Shown here: positions 51,730 to 61,369 of the stretch, piece by piece | How positions within the stretch are numbered: position 1 is the stretch's first letter | Layout of the letters: every line of letters starts with the position of its first letter | NCBI RefSeq assembly: GCF_001693385.1 | Contig: NZ_CP016428.1 | Span: 1,736,001-1,800,000, forward strand | Reading direction: 5' to 3' | Source of the DNA: Bradyrhizobium icense | GTDB taxonomy: Bacteria; Pseudomonadota; Alphaproteobacteria; Rhizobiales; Xanthobacteraceae | DNA length: 64,000 bases | Made by a program: the position numbers and the translations under genes | The notes under the pieces: generated by a model | The model's input: only the letters and a program-made list of their open reading frames with translations | What the model was told of the DNA's origin: nothing | Database searches by the model: none

Positions 51730-53405
51730 TGTTCGGATATTTCTCCGATCTTGCTTCACTTGCAAACCGCGACGTCTGCGTTGTGGGCGGTGGACCGGCA
51801 GGTATCGCGGTTGCGCTTGCTTGCGAGGAGCGTGGGCTCTCGGTTCTCCTTCTGGAATCAGGAAAGGATAGGGTCGACCCGTTTTTTGCTGGCCTCAGCA
51901 CCGGACATGACATTGACTTGGAGACGCATGCGGCCCCGCATCTGGCTATCTGCCGTGCTCTTGGTGGCGCCTCGAAATGGTGGGGAGGCAGGTGCACGCC
52001 CCTCGACGAAATGGATTTTGCGAAACGAGCTTTCGTACAAGCGAGCTGGCCTATTTCTTATGCAGAATTGGCAATCTGCTATGATAGTGCCGCCGAGTTC
52101 TTTGGTGTTGCGCCCGCGGACTTTATTGCGCCGATTCCGCCATGGGGGCGATTGGAAGGCGTGCGATTTGAAGATCTAGAGCGATGGACGCCTGAAAGGG
52201 ATGTAAGCAAGCGCCATCGCGAGCGCCTCGCCAACTCGAAAGACATTGTATTAGTGGCCGAAACTACCGTAACCGAAATTCACGTCTCGGAGGATGCTCG
52301 ACACGTCAGCCGCTTGACCGTTCGCAGTCGGGAGAAATCGATCACCATCTCGCCTAGATACATCGTTCTCGCTTGCGGCGGTCTGGAAACAACACGTCTA
52401 CTGCTGTGGACGCAAAGCAAGTTCCCAAAGCTCTTTGGAGGACCTGACGGACCGTTGGGACGGTATTATTCAGGCCATATTTCCGGCAAGATAGCCAACT
52501 TGGTCCTGAGCGACCCCGCCCATTTTGCCGCCCACGACTACTTCCTCGATTCGGGCGTCTTCGTGCGCAGGCGATTTACATTTCCTCCGGAGGTCCAACG
52601 ACGCGAGGAGCTTCTCAATATCGCCCTTTATGCAGACAACCCGCCGTTCCATTCTGCCGACCATCGCAACGGCGCGCTATCACTTGCGTGGCTCGCGTTG
52701 GCAACTCCGATCCTAGGACGCTTTCTTGCATCGGAAGGCGTACGGATCAGTCACCTGGGCCCAGCACCCTATCAGTGGTTTCAACACCTTAGAAACATTT
52801 TGTTGCAGCCTGTAGCCACGTGGGCGAGCATTGTAAGCATTCTGAATCAGAGATACTTTAGCGTTCCCAGGAAACCAGGCTTTCTATTGTTCAACGAGCG
52901 CGGGCGATACGCTCTTCACTACCATGCCGAGCAATCGCCAAATCCGAAGTCGCGAGTAATGTTGAGCTCCAAATTTGACGCATTTGGCTTGCCATACTTG
53001 CGCGTCCGGCTTCGGTTTAGCGAAGCGGATGCACAAAGCGTCGTCAGAGCTCATTCAATTCTTGACACGGCCTTGAGGCAATCAGGATTGGGCCATCTCG
53101 AATTCGGTGAACCCGGCGCGGGGTCTCGCGTCAAGCATGTGCTTCGCCAGGCAAAGGATGGCTTTCATCAAATCGGAGGCACACGCATGGGCTTTGATCC
53201 TCAGCAAAGTGTTGTGAACACTGATTGCCGCACGCACGATCTTGAAAATTTGTACATTGCGTCCAGTTCGGTGTTTTCTTCAACCGGCCAAGCTAATCCA
53301 ACATTTCCCATGGTGGCTCTGGGTTTCAGATTGTCGGCTCATCTCGCAAGCCAAATAGCCAGGGAAAGGATTGCGGGAGGCAGCAAACATCGTCTTGCTC
53401 CATGA
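51729..53405 (+). CDS. GMC-type FAD oxidoreductase, cassette copy 2
   Basis: 558 residues from the ATG at 51729, one base into the polymerase stop; the longer open frame from 51495 is inside the polymerase gene. The FAD site DVCVVGGGPAGIAVALACEE begins at residue 15, with GGASKWWGGRCTPLD as the second contact. HQIGGTRMGFDPQQS and SSSVFSSTGQANPTFPMVAL form the GMC C-terminal active-site region. The protein is cytoplasmic by sequence. Its stop overlaps the next aldo/keto reductase start by ATGA. Organisation is the same as copy 1 at 39093-41625. Confidence 0.9.
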   Translation: MFGYFSDLASLANRDVCVVGGGPAGIAVALACEERGLSVLLLESGKDRVDPFFAGLSTGHDIDLETHAAPHLAICRALGGASKWWGGRCTPLDEMDFAKRAFVQASWPISYAELAICYDSAAEFFGVAPADFIAPIPPWGRLEGVRFEDLERWTPERDVSKRHRERLANSKDIVLVAETTVTEIHVSEDARHVSRLTVRSREKSITISPRYIVLACGGLETTRLLLWTQSKFPKLFGGPDGPLGRYYSGHISGKIANLVLSDPAHFAAHDYFLDSGVFVRRRFTFPPEVQRREELLNIALYADNPPFHSADHRNGALSLAWLALATPILGRFLASEGVRISHLGPAPYQWFQHLRNILLQPVATWASIVSILNQRYFSVPRKPGFLLFNERGRYALHYHAEQSPNPKSRVMLSSKFDAFGLPYLRVRLRFSEADAQSVVRAHSILDTALRQSGLGHLEFGEPGAGSRVKHVLRQAKDGFHQIGGTRMGFDPQQSVVNTDCRTHDLENLYIASSSVFSSTGQANPTFPMVALGFRLSAHLASQIARERIAGGSKHRLAP

Positions 53406-54361
53406 GACAGGTCTATTCAAAAGCGCTGGAGCGCAACGTGTCGGCAATAGGCTTCGGGTGTGCGTCCCTTGGCTCTCGGATTTCGCCAAGCGACGGTCGC
53501 CGAGCCGTAGAAATGGCTCTCGAACACGGCGTGAGGTGGTTTGACGTTGCCCCTTCATACGGGGATGGACAGGCTGAGGAGCTGCTTGGCAGTTGCCTGC
53601 AAGGTCAGCGCGATAGAGTTGTTATTTGCACCAAAGTCGGCATTGCGCGTCCTAGCCTTTCTTTGTCACAGCGCCTCTTACGGCCTTTAGCGCGAACTAT
53701 CGTGTCGGGCATTCCGGCCGCACGCTCGGTTGTAAGGCACGCTCGTAAGTTTCCCCACCGTACAGCCATTCATCCAGACCTGATCGAAGCGTCCCTTCTG
53801 CAGAGCCTACGATCATTGCGGACCGATCATGTGGATGTCTTGGCACTTCACGAGCCAACGCCGGAGGAGGCAGCAGATAAACGCATTTTTGATGTGCTCG
53901 AGCGGTTACTGGACCGCGGACTTATCCGAGCAATTTCTGTTGCCGGGCAGCCCGATAGCATTATCGCGTCAGTATCTAGACACCTCCGCGTCGACTATGC
54001 GCAGTTTCAGGATGCACCGCATAATGGCATCGCCGCTAGAATGCGTTCTGAGCTGCCAAGCGATAGGCGACCTCAGTTTGTCACACATGGCGTATTCGGG
54101 ACAGAGAACTCGAACGAAATATCTATGCTGTCGTCCCGAGCATCAGAAACTCTCAAGTTCTGGCTTCAGGAGTACGACCCCAATGCAACGGAGATTGTAG
54201 CGGATCTCTTGTTGCATTTTGCGTTCTCTAACAATCCGGATGGTGTGGTAATAACATCGATGTTTAGCGCGCGGCATATCGAACACAATTGTTCACTTGC
54301 GGCGAAAAGCCCGACACCAGAACTCGCAGCCAAGGTCCATTCACTTCTAAGAAACAAATAG
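53402..54361 (+). CDS. Aldo/keto reductase, cassette copy 2
   Basis: 319 residues. RWFDVAPSYGDGQAEELLG carries the Asp and Tyr, ICTKVGIARP the Lys and DVLALHEPT the His of the AKR tetrad. The segment TKVGIARP is identical to copy 1, and the C-terminal halves follow the same plan. Translation is coupled to the GMC gene through ATGA. It probably reduces the ketone formed by the flavoprotein, or a related sugar intermediate. The two reductases differ enough that they may act on different sugars. Confidence 0.88.
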   Translation: MRQVYSKALERNVSAIGFGCASLGSRISPSDGRRAVEMALEHGVRWFDVAPSYGDGQAEELLGSCLQGQRDRVVICTKVGIARPSLSLSQRLLRPLARTIVSGIPAARSVVRHARKFPHRTAIHPDLIEASLLQSLRSLRTDHVDVLALHEPTPEEAADKRIFDVLERLLDRGLIRAISVAGQPDSIIASVSRHLRVDYAQFQDAPHNGIAARMRSELPSDRRPQFVTHGVFGTENSNEISMLSSRASETLKFWLQEYDPNATEIVADLLLHFAFSNNPDGVVITSMFSARHIEHNCSLAAKSPTPELAAKVHSLLRNK

Positions 54362-54537
54362 AGGAGCTATCGTAGCCGATCTCGCCGTGGTCGCGGACCT
54401 TAAATGAGCAACGTCCCCATCTGCTGGGCCCTCAATTCTACTTCGTCCACTGCGAGGTATTTGTAATAGACGGCTTTTTTACCGATAGGACGATTTGAGC
54501 TGGCACGCGAGCGCGGCGCTTAAGGTCCAAAACGGAA

Positions 54538-55752
54538 ATGCAAATACCGCATCAAATCATCTATCAAATTCGATATATCTCTTGTTGGCTGAAGTCCGAC
54601 CAAGAGGCCGATCAAGCTTTTCGCGTTAGACTGAATTCTCTGTTGGGCGGAGCAAGCGCCATAATACCGTTAGGGCGAGCCCGCTCCGGAATCTTTCTAT
54701 TGGTCAAGCAGGTCGTTACAGAAACGCGGCGCAACGTAATTATGTCGCCGTACACTATACCTGACGTCGTTAACATGGTGAAGTTTGGAGGGGGCCAGCC
54801 AGTTTTTGTGGACTTTCGTCCAAATTCGACCAACGTTGATTTTGGCCACCTCAGGTCGCTCATCGATAAGCGGACCGCGTGTGTTCTGGTCACTCACTAT
54901 CACGTCCCCCAAGCGGAAACGAATGCGATAGCTGACTTCTGTCGCTCCAGAGGCGTGAAGTTCTTCGATGACTGCGCCATATCTTTGGGCGCTAGTATCG
55001 AAGGCAGGCCAATCGGTACCGTCAGCGAAGCAAGCGTGTTCAGTTTCTCGGGATTTAAGATACTGAATTTTTTTTGGGGCGGAGCGATAGTCATGCCTCC
55101 TGGAGAGATTGCAACGGCGATCGAAGCTGAAGTTGAAGCGTGGCCGCGGCTGAGGTTCTGGCAATATCGATTCCAAGCAAAAAAAATTCTAACATACAGC
55201 TTTGTCACGAGTCGCTTCGTGTTTCCGCTGTTTTTTACGCTGCGGCGCTCAATGATTGAGTCTAGCGAGATTGTCGACGTCCTTCCTTTGTCACGCATTG
55301 AGACGGCTAGCCTGGACGACACTATTACCAGCCGCCCGGCCCTCGCTGCCTTGGCTGAGTGGAGCCGAAAATTTAGCGATGTCGCAGACATACTCAACCA
55401 CCGTCGCTCGATCGCCGCGGTTTATGATAGGTATTTTCGCCAGATTAGTGTATCGGCTGAGACACCTGAAGAATGTCGCGCGGCGGCTGGATTCGTCAAT
55501 TATCCGATCATCGTTGGTCGCAATTCGCGAGATAAGATCTACAGGGCGCTGCTAGCCAATAACTACGACGTAGCTTTGTCACTTTACCCGAATGTCCATG
55601 AAATGGAGAAGTTCACCGATATACCGGGCCGTACCACTAATGTTTCGGAGTTGGTGCGATCTATTATTACCCTGCCAACGCACACGCGTGTGACGCCCGC
55701 ATATGCTGAAAGGCTGAGCCAGTTTCTGTTGGCATTGATCCCGAGGCACTGA
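54538..55752 (+). CDS. DegT/DnrJ/EryC1-family PLP aminotransferase
   Basis: 404 residues. The family features are VIMSPYTIPDVVNMVKFGGG, ACVLVTHYHVPQAETNAIAD, then FDDCAISLGASIEGRPIGTV and FSFSGFKILNFFWGG, in which the Lys near residue 173 forms the Schiff base with PLP. The protein transfers an amino group to a keto-sugar bound to a nucleotide, giving an amino sugar. Its N-terminal 45 residues are longer than usual. It lies 176 bases after the second aldo/keto reductase and may be in the same operon. A keto-sugar made by the flavoprotein could be its substrate; that is an inference. Confidence 0.9.
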   Translation: MQIPHQIIYQIRYISCWLKSDQEADQAFRVRLNSLLGGASAIIPLGRARSGIFLLVKQVVTETRRNVIMSPYTIPDVVNMVKFGGGQPVFVDFRPNSTNVDFGHLRSLIDKRTACVLVTHYHVPQAETNAIADFCRSRGVKFFDDCAISLGASIEGRPIGTVSEASVFSFSGFKILNFFWGGAIVMPPGEIATAIEAEVEAWPRLRFWQYRFQAKKILTYSFVTSRFVFPLFFTLRRSMIESSEIVDVLPLSRIETASLDDTITSRPALAALAEWSRKFSDVADILNHRRSIAAVYDRYFRQISVSAETPEECRAAAGFVNYPIIVGRNSRDKIYRALLANNYDVALSLYPNVHEMEKFTDIPGRTTNVSELVRSIITLPTHTRVTPAYAERLSQFLLALIPRH

Positions 55753-56144
55753 GTTCGATTCATTTGATCGATAGTGTGGATCCAATGGAAGATCGCATCG
55801 GACCTGAGCGCTCGGTCTTTGACGTGATCTGGACCAGGATCGACATGGCCCCGTTGCAGGGCTTGCGCGCCACGCGGCCGCAGGCTCTTCGCCAAGGTTC
55901 CGAACGGCCGTTGGCACCATGACCTTCCTGGCGGCATTGCATTACAACTGGACCATCGGACGCTGCCTCGACCGCTTCACCGCGCGAATGCGCCAACTAC
56001 TTCGAATCCGGTGGATTGCGAGCCACCCTGATCGGGAGCTACTTGAATTGCGGAAGCGCACAACGTTTGTTGCTATAGCTCGCTAGGAGCAGGGGACAGC
56101 AACGTCTCCCTCCGGTGACGGCCGCCTTGTCGAGTTAAGTCGAG
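55753..56144. other. Gap before IS66, no gene recognised
   Basis: 392 bases. At 55919-56086 the plus strand has a 55-codon frame (TFLAALHYNWTIGRCLDRFT, then RMRQLLRIRWIASHPDREL). It looks like the tail of a transposase or other protein but I cannot name it. The left IS66 end begins at 56145. Confidence 0.35.
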
Positions 56145-56162
56145 TGCTGTGTAACAGTCCTT

Positions 56163-56567
56163 ATGGACAGCAATAAGTGCAGTGCTCAGATTGAACGGTT
56201 CGAGATTGTTGAGACTGGTCGGCGTCGTCGCTGGACCGATGATGAGAAGCTCAAGATCGTTTTGGAGAGTTTGCAGACACCGCGCGCCGTCTCATCGACA
56301 GCTCGGCGATATGGAATCTCGCGCTCGCTGCTGTTGACTTGGCGGCGATCGTTTGGGACCCGGGCGAGCGGTAATGAACAGCCTCAGCCCGGCTTTGTGC
56401 CGGCGATGGTGATGCCGGACCCACCTCCAGCGCGGTCGACCGTTTTGGCGACGCCGGCGAGCGGACGCATGGAGATTGTCGTCGGCAAGGCTTGTCGAGT
56501 GATCGTGGACGCGGGCGTTGATATGACCGCGTTGTCTCGAGTGTTGGACCTTCTGGAGCAGCGATGA
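56163..56567 (+). CDS. tnpA: IS66 TnpA (accessory, helix-turn-helix)
   Basis: 134 residues. The N-terminal helix-turn-helix (WTDDEKLKIVLESLQTPRAV, SSTARRYGISRSLLLTWRR) is the IS66 TnpA / transposase_8-like domain. The middle is linker, and the C-terminal stretch (GRMEIVVGKACRVIVDAGVD) is the conserved end of IS66 TnpA. Its stop overlaps the tnpB ATG by four bases. It is needed with TnpB and TnpC for transposition. It appears intact. Confidence 0.9.
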   Translation: MDSNKCSAQIERFEIVETGRRRRWTDDEKLKIVLESLQTPRAVSSTARRYGISRSLLLTWRRSFGTRASGNEQPQPGFVPAMVMPDPPPARSTVLATPASGRMEIVVGKACRVIVDAGVDMTALSRVLDLLEQR

Positions 56568-56932
56568 TCCCGATCGCAGCAGGCGCGAGAATCTGGATCG
56601 CGACTGGTCACACTGACATGCGCAAAGGCATGCAGGGCCTGGCGTTGCTGGTGCAGGAGGGCCTTGGGCGAGATCCTTTTGCCGGCGACATCTTTGTGTT
56701 CCGTGGTCGCGCCGGCACGCTGATCAAGGCGCTTTGGCACGACGGGGTTGGACTGTCGCTCTACGCCAAGCGGCTGGACCGTGGCCGCTTCATCTGGCCG
56801 GCGACGGTGGACGGCGTGGTGGTCGCTGACCGCAGCTCAGATGGGCTATTTGCTGGAGGCGATCGACTGGCGCAACCCTCAACACAGCTGGCGGCCGCAG
56901 AGCGCGGGATAGGTTGCGCAAAAATCCCGTGA
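56564..56932 (+). pseudogene. tnpB: IS66 TnpB with frameshift near the end
   Basis: The first 88 residues match IS66 TnpB (MRKGMQGLALLVQEGLGRDP, FVFRGRAGTLIKALWHDGVG, LDRGRFIWP). After DGVVVAD the frame gives unrelated text. In another frame the true ending (LTAAQMGYLLEAIDWRNPQH) continues to a stop near 56932. An indel near 56820-56825 explains it. The copy at 59254 is intact for comparison. Confidence 0.85.
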
Positions 56933-56982
56933 GATTGCAAAAAACCCGCGCCAAATCGCAGCTTTTGTGATTCCATCAGGGC

Positions 56983-58620
56983 ATGGGTGACAGTCCCGAG
57001 AAGCTGCCGGAAGATATTGAGGCGCTGCATGCGGCGCTGCTTGCGACGCGCGCCGAACTCGCCAGCGTTCGCGCCCAACAATCCGACGACCAGGCGCTGA
57101 TCGCTCACCTGAAGCTGCAGATCGAAAAGCTGAACCGTGATCGTTATGGCCCGCGCTCGGAGCGTACCGCAAGGCTGCTGGACCAACTTGAACTGACGCT
57201 GGAGGAGCTCGAGGCCTCAGCGACCGAAGATGAACTGGCCGCCGAAATGGCCGCGGCCAGGATCACGAACACCACCACCGTAGCGTCGTTCACCCGCCAG
57301 CGGCCATCTCGCAAACCATTCCCGGATCATCTGCCCCGCGAGCGCGTGATCGTATCAGGGCCGACGTCGTGCGCCTGCTGCGGTGGCTTGCGGTTGTCCA
57401 AGCTCGGCGAGGACATCACCGAGACGTTGGAGGTGATCCCGAAATCCTGGAAGGTGATCCAGCACGTCCGGGAGAAGTTCAGCTGCCGGGACTGCGAGAA
57501 GATCAGCCAGGCGCCGGCGCCGTTCCACGTCATCGCTCGCGGTTGGGCCGGTCCCAGCCTTTTGGCGATGGTGCTGTTCGAGAAGTTCGGCCAGCATCAG
57601 CCCCTGAACCGGCAGGCCGAACGCTATGCCAAGGAAGGCGTGCCGATCAGCCTGTCGACCCTGGCCGACCAGGTCGGCAGCTGTACGGTCGCGCTGACGC
57701 CGTTGTTCCAGCGCCTCGAGGCCCATGTGCTGAGCGCCGAGCGGCTGCACGGCGACGACACCACGGTGCCGGTTCTGGCCAAGGGCAAGACCAGCACCGG
57801 CCGGATCTGGGTCTATGTCCGCGACGACAAGCCGTTCGGCGGGCCAGAACCGCCGGGGGCGGTGTTTTACTACTCACGCGATCGTGCCGGCGAACATCCT
57901 CAGACGCATCTGGCCAGCTACAGCGGAATCTTCCAGGCCGATGCCTATGGCGGCTATGGCAGGCTTTACGAACCGGGCCGCAACGCAGGTCCGATCCTGG
58001 AAGCCGCGTGCTGGGTCCACGCCCGACGGCCGTTCTTCGTGATGGCTGATCTGGCGGAGAATGCGCGCCGCAAGGTGCAGGGCAAAAAGCCCGCGGTGAT
58101 CTCGCCCCTGGCGCTGGAAGCAGTCCGCCGGATCGACGCCTTGTTCGAGATTGAGCGAGGCATCAACGGCCAGAGTGCCGAACGGCGCCGGGCCGTCCGC
58201 CAGGAGCTGAGCGCGCCGCTGGTCGCCGATTTGGAAACCTGGATGCGTGAGCAACGCGCCAAGCTCTCACGTCGCAACGACGTCGCCAAGGCGATGGACT
58301 ATATGCTCAAGCGCTGGAGCGCGTTCACCCGCTTCCTCGACGACGGCCGCATCTGCCTGTCGAACAACGCCGCCGAACGCGCCGTGCGCGGCATCGCTCT
58401 GGGCCGGAAGTCGTGGCTGTTCTGTGGCTCCGATCGCGGCGGCGACCGTGCCGCGGTGATGTACAGCCTTATCGTCACCGCCAAAATGAATGACGTGGAT
58501 CCGCAAGCCTGGCTCGCCGACGTCCTGGCGCGCATCGCTGCGCATCCAGTCCAAAGGCTCGACGAACTGCTTCCGTGGAATTGGCGCGACCAAAACAAGC
58601 GAGTCGAAAAGGCAGCCTGA
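56983..58620 (+). CDS. tnpC: IS66 TnpC transposase
   Basis: 545 residues. The N-terminal coiled coil ([20 protein letters not shown]) is followed by the zinc-finger region ([34 protein letters not shown]). The DDE catalytic domain has [20 protein letters not shown] with the first Asp, [13 protein letters not shown] with the second, and [20 protein letters not shown] with the Glu region. It appears intact and about the usual length. It cuts and joins the element ends. Compared with the TnpC at 59648 the order of motifs is the same, with many substitutions. Confidence 0.92.
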   Translation: MGDSPEKLPEDIEALHAALLATRAELASVRAQQSDDQALIAHLKLQIEKLNRDRYGPRSERTARLLDQLELTLEELEASATEDELAAEMAAARITNTTTVASFTRQRPSRKPFPDHLPRERVIVSGPTSCACCGGLRLSKLGEDITETLEVIPKSWKVIQHVREKFSCRDCEKISQAPAPFHVIARGWAGPSLLAMVLFEKFGQHQPLNRQAERYAKEGVPISLSTLADQVGSCTVALTPLFQRLEAHVLSAERLHGDDTTVPVLAKGKTSTGRIWVYVRDDKPFGGPEPPGAVFYYSRDRAGEHPQTHLASYSGIFQADAYGGYGRLYEPGRNAGPILEAACWVHARRPFFVMADLAENARRKVQGKKPAVISPLALEAVRRIDALFEIERGINGQSAERRRAVRQELSAPLVADLETWMREQRAKLSRRNDVAKAMDYMLKRWSAFTRFLDDGRICLSNNAAERAVRGIALGRKSWLFCGSDRGGDRAAVMYSLIVTAKMNDVDPQAWLADVLARIAAHPVQRLDELLPWNWRDQNKRVEKAA

Positions 58621-58660
58621 GTGGACCGCTACGCGGTCTTCACCGGATGCTTACACAGCA

Positions 58661-58855
58661 ACAGGGTGCAGCCGCCACTTCAGACAGTTTCGAAGCGCAC
58701 AGCTTAAGGTGACTACTGGGGCGATGTACACGCCTGCAGACGACCCGCGCTGCAATGCACGTTTTGGTTAATAAAACGTATCCCTCCGCCAAAGGCCGTC
58801 TTGTTTGAGGGACGCGAGGGCTGCAGGTCCTAGGGGTAATCCTAGGAGAAGCGCT
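58661..58855. other. Short gap between the two IS66 elements
   Basis: 195 bases from the right end of element 1 to the tnpA of element 2. It must contain the left end of element 2, but no convincing inverted repeat was found by eye. AGGAGAAG at 58844-58851 is the ribosome binding site of the second tnpA. Confidence 0.45.
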
Positions 58856-59257
58856 ATGACGATTTCGCGGGCAGAGGTTATCACATCGGTCGAGCGGCGG
58901 CGCCGGTGGTCGCAGGATGAGAAGGAACGGCTTGTTGGAGCATCGCTCGAGCCCGGAGCCAGTGTTTCCGAGGTGGCTCGCATGGCCGGCCTTCATGTGA
59001 GCCAGCTGTTCAGGTGGCGCAAAGAGCTTTGCAAGCATGGTGAAGCGAGTACAGCGCCGTTCGTGCCGGTCGAGATTGGGCCGTCTGCGCCGCCGCGGGA
59101 GGTGGCCGAAGTGCCATTGACGACGACGGCGGCGCGTCGACGGAAGAGCCAGGGCATCATCGAGATTGATCTTGGTAGCGGGCACCGCATCCGGGTCGAT
59201 GGCGACGTTGATGGCGACGCGCTACGTCGCGTTCTCGATGCTTTGGTACGCCGATGA
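58856..59257 (+). CDS. tnpA: IS66 TnpA
   Basis: 133 residues from the ATG at 58856 with AGGAGAAG upstream. The helix-turn-helix [40 protein letters not shown] is the TnpA domain, and the end [20 protein letters not shown] is the usual C-terminal part. Overlaps tnpB by four bases. Differs from the first TnpA at many positions. Confidence 0.9.
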   Translation: MTISRAEVITSVERRRRWSQDEKERLVGASLEPGASVSEVARMAGLHVSQLFRWRKELCKHGEASTAPFVPVEIGPSAPPREVAEVPLTTTAARRRKSQGIIEIDLGSGHRIRVDGDVDGDALRRVLDALVRR

Positions 59258-59601
59258 TCCCGGTTCCGACGGGCGCGCGAGTGTGGCTGGCGACAGGCTA
59301 CACGGACATGCGCCGAGGCTTTCCGTCGTTGGCACTCCAGGTGCAGGAGGTGCTGCGCAAGGACCCGCTCAGCGGTCATCTGTTCGTGTTCCGCGGTCGC
59401 CGAAGCGATCTTGTGAAGGTGATCTGGCACGATGGCCAGGGGGCATGCCTGTTCACCAAAAGACTCGAGAGAGGAAGGTTCATCTGGCCATCGGTTGCGG
59501 GCGAAGCAGTGACGATCTCACCGGCGCAGATGAGCTATCTGTTGTCCGGAATCGATTGGCGCAACCCTCAAGAAGCGCTGCGACCAACGCGGGTCGGATA
59601 G
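59254..59601 (+). CDS. tnpB: IS66 TnpB
   Basis: 115 residues, intact. It follows the family plan [53 protein letters not shown], then [20 protein letters not shown]. Full length confirms that the copy in element 1 is frameshifted. TnpB is an accessory protein needed by IS66 together with TnpA and TnpC; its biochemical role is not well understood. Confidence 0.92.
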   Translation: MIPVPTGARVWLATGYTDMRRGFPSLALQVQEVLRKDPLSGHLFVFRGRRSDLVKVIWHDGQGACLFTKRLERGRFIWPSVAGEAVTISPAQMSYLLSGIDWRNPQEALRPTRVG

Positions 59602-59647
59602 CCGTTTTACTGTTTGAATCTGCAACGTGATCTGATTCAATGGCTTC

Positions 59648-61300
59648 ATGATATCGAAGCCGGACGACCTTCCATCGGACCTCGTGAGTGCCCTGGCTGC
59701 GCTGCAGGCCGAGCGTGAGGCGCGGCTGCAAGCCGAGGCGGTAGCTGCCAGTGCGCGGGCGGAGCTGTCGGCCAACGAGGCGCTGATCGCGCACCTCGAG
59801 CTGCGGATCGAGAAGCTCAAGCGCGAACTGTACGGGCAGCGCTCCGAGCGCACGGCGCGGCTGATCGAGCAATTGGAATTGGAGCTCGAAGAACTCGTCA
59901 CCACGGCGAGCGAGGATGAGCTTGCCGCACGTACCGCCGCGGCGAAAACCCAGGCGGTGCGCGCCTTCACACGCAAGCGGCCGGTGCGCAAGCCGTGGCC
60001 GGACGACATCGAACGCGAGCGCGTCGTCATCGAGGCCCCGACGAGCTGTGCATGCTGCGGCGGATCGCGCCTGGCGAAGCTGGGCGAGGATGTGACCGAG
60101 ACGCTGGAGGAGATCCCGCGCCGGTTCAAGCTGATCGAGACGGTGCGGGAAAAGTTCACCTGCCGCGATTGCGAGAAGATCAGCCAGCCGCCGGCACCGT
60201 TCCATGCCACGCCGCGCGGCTTCATCGGTCCGCAATTGCTGGCGACGATCCTGTTCGACAAGTTCGGCATGCATATCCCGCTCAACCGCCAGAGCGTGCG
60301 CTTTAAGGCTGAGATGATCGATTTGCCGCTATCGACGCTGGCCGACCAGGTCGGCCACGGGACCTTCGCCGTCATGCCGCTGTTCCAACTGATCGAGCGG
60401 CATGTGCTGTCGGCCGAGCGCCTTCATGGCGACGACACCACCATCCGCATCCTGGCCAAGGGCAAGTGCACGACCGGGCGAATCTGGACCTATGTGCGGG
60501 ATGACCGGCCCTACGGTGGGCCTGCGCCGGCGGCGGCGGTCTATTACGCCTCGAGCGACCGACGAGGTGAGCATCCGCAGAAGCATCTGGCCGCCTTCAC
60601 CGGCATCCTGCAAGCCGACTGCTACAATGGCTTCGAGCCGCTGTTCGACCCGCAGAAGAAGGTGTTGCCGATCACGCCGGCATTCTGCTTCGCCCATGCG
60701 CGGCGGGGCTTCTTCGAGCTGGCCGATATCGAGAAAACCGCCCGGGACGGACAGAAAGGCAAACCGGTCTCCCCGATCGCGCTGGAGGCGGTCAGGCGTC
60801 TGGACGCCCTGTTCGAGATCGAGCGCGCCATCAATGGCCGCAGTGCCGACGAGCGGCGTGCCGTGCGCCAGGAGAGAAGCAAGCCGCTGCTCGACGACAT
60901 GCACGCCTGGCTGCTCCGCGAGCGAGAAACCCTATCGCGCTCCTCCGAGGTCCTGAAGCCTATGAATTACATGCTCAGGCGCTGGGACGACTTCGCCCGC
61001 TTCCTCGACGATGGCAGGATCTGCCTCAGCAACAACGCCGCCGAAAGAGCGTTGCGCGGCATCGCCTTGGGAAGGCGCAACTGGACCTTCGCCGGCAGTC
61101 TGCGTGGCGCTGACCGCGCCGCCATCATGCTGACGATGATCACGACCTGTCGCCTGAACGACGTCGATCCCAAAGCCTGGCTCGCCGACATCCTCGCCCG
61201 TATCGCCGATCTTCCCGCATCGCGTCTGCACGAGCTGCTGCCCTGGGAATGGAAGCTCCTGCGCCAAGCCGACAACCCCACCGATCAGCAAGCCGCCTGA
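59648..61300 (+). CDS. tnpC: IS66 TnpC transposase
   Basis: 550 residues. Coiled-coil start (NEALIAHLELRIEKLKRELY), zinc-finger region ([34 protein letters not shown]), DDE domain with HGDDTTIRILAKGKCTTGRI, LQADCYNGFEPLF and [20 protein letters not shown]. All key residues look intact. It is clearly related to the TnpC at 56983 but diverged, so the element entered separately. It ends 69 bases before the SyrA-like gene. Confidence 0.92.
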   Translation: MISKPDDLPSDLVSALAALQAEREARLQAEAVAASARAELSANEALIAHLELRIEKLKRELYGQRSERTARLIEQLELELEELVTTASEDELAARTAAAKTQAVRAFTRKRPVRKPWPDDIERERVVIEAPTSCACCGGSRLAKLGEDVTETLEEIPRRFKLIETVREKFTCRDCEKISQPPAPFHATPRGFIGPQLLATILFDKFGMHIPLNRQSVRFKAEMIDLPLSTLADQVGHGTFAVMPLFQLIERHVLSAERLHGDDTTIRILAKGKCTTGRIWTYVRDDRPYGGPAPAAAVYYASSDRRGEHPQKHLAAFTGILQADCYNGFEPLFDPQKKVLPITPAFCFAHARRGFFELADIEKTARDGQKGKPVSPIALEAVRRLDALFEIERAINGRSADERRAVRQERSKPLLDDMHAWLLRERETLSRSSEVLKPMNYMLRRWDDFARFLDDGRICLSNNAAERALRGIALGRRNWTFAGSLRGADRAAIMLTMITTCRLNDVDPKAWLADILARIADLPASRLHELLPWEWKLLRQADNPTDQQAA

Positions 61301-61369
61301 CCTTCACGCATCGCCATCATAGAACTCGCCGTGCCCGCGCGCATGCGTCAATCAGGCGGTCTTCTTCGT

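Larger units (their letters stand above)
56145..58660 (+). mobile_element. IS66-family element 1
   Basis: The three-gene IS66 set tnpA-tnpB-tnpC in tight tandem. The ends carry an imperfect inverted repeat: TGCTGTGTAACAGTCC at 56145-56160 against GGATGCTTACACAGCA at 58645-58660 (reverse complement TGCTGTGTAAGCATCC), with 13 matches in 16. No clear target duplication is seen. tnpB is frameshifted, so this copy may depend on another for its accessory protein. Confidence 0.8.
58856..61310 (+). mobile_element. IS66-family element 2 (ends not resolved)
   Basis: A second complete IS66 gene set with all three genes apparently intact, so this copy may be the active one. It differs from element 1 throughout, so the two are not recent duplicates. 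Terminal repeats could not be placed; the boundaries given are those of the genes. Confidence 0.75.
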
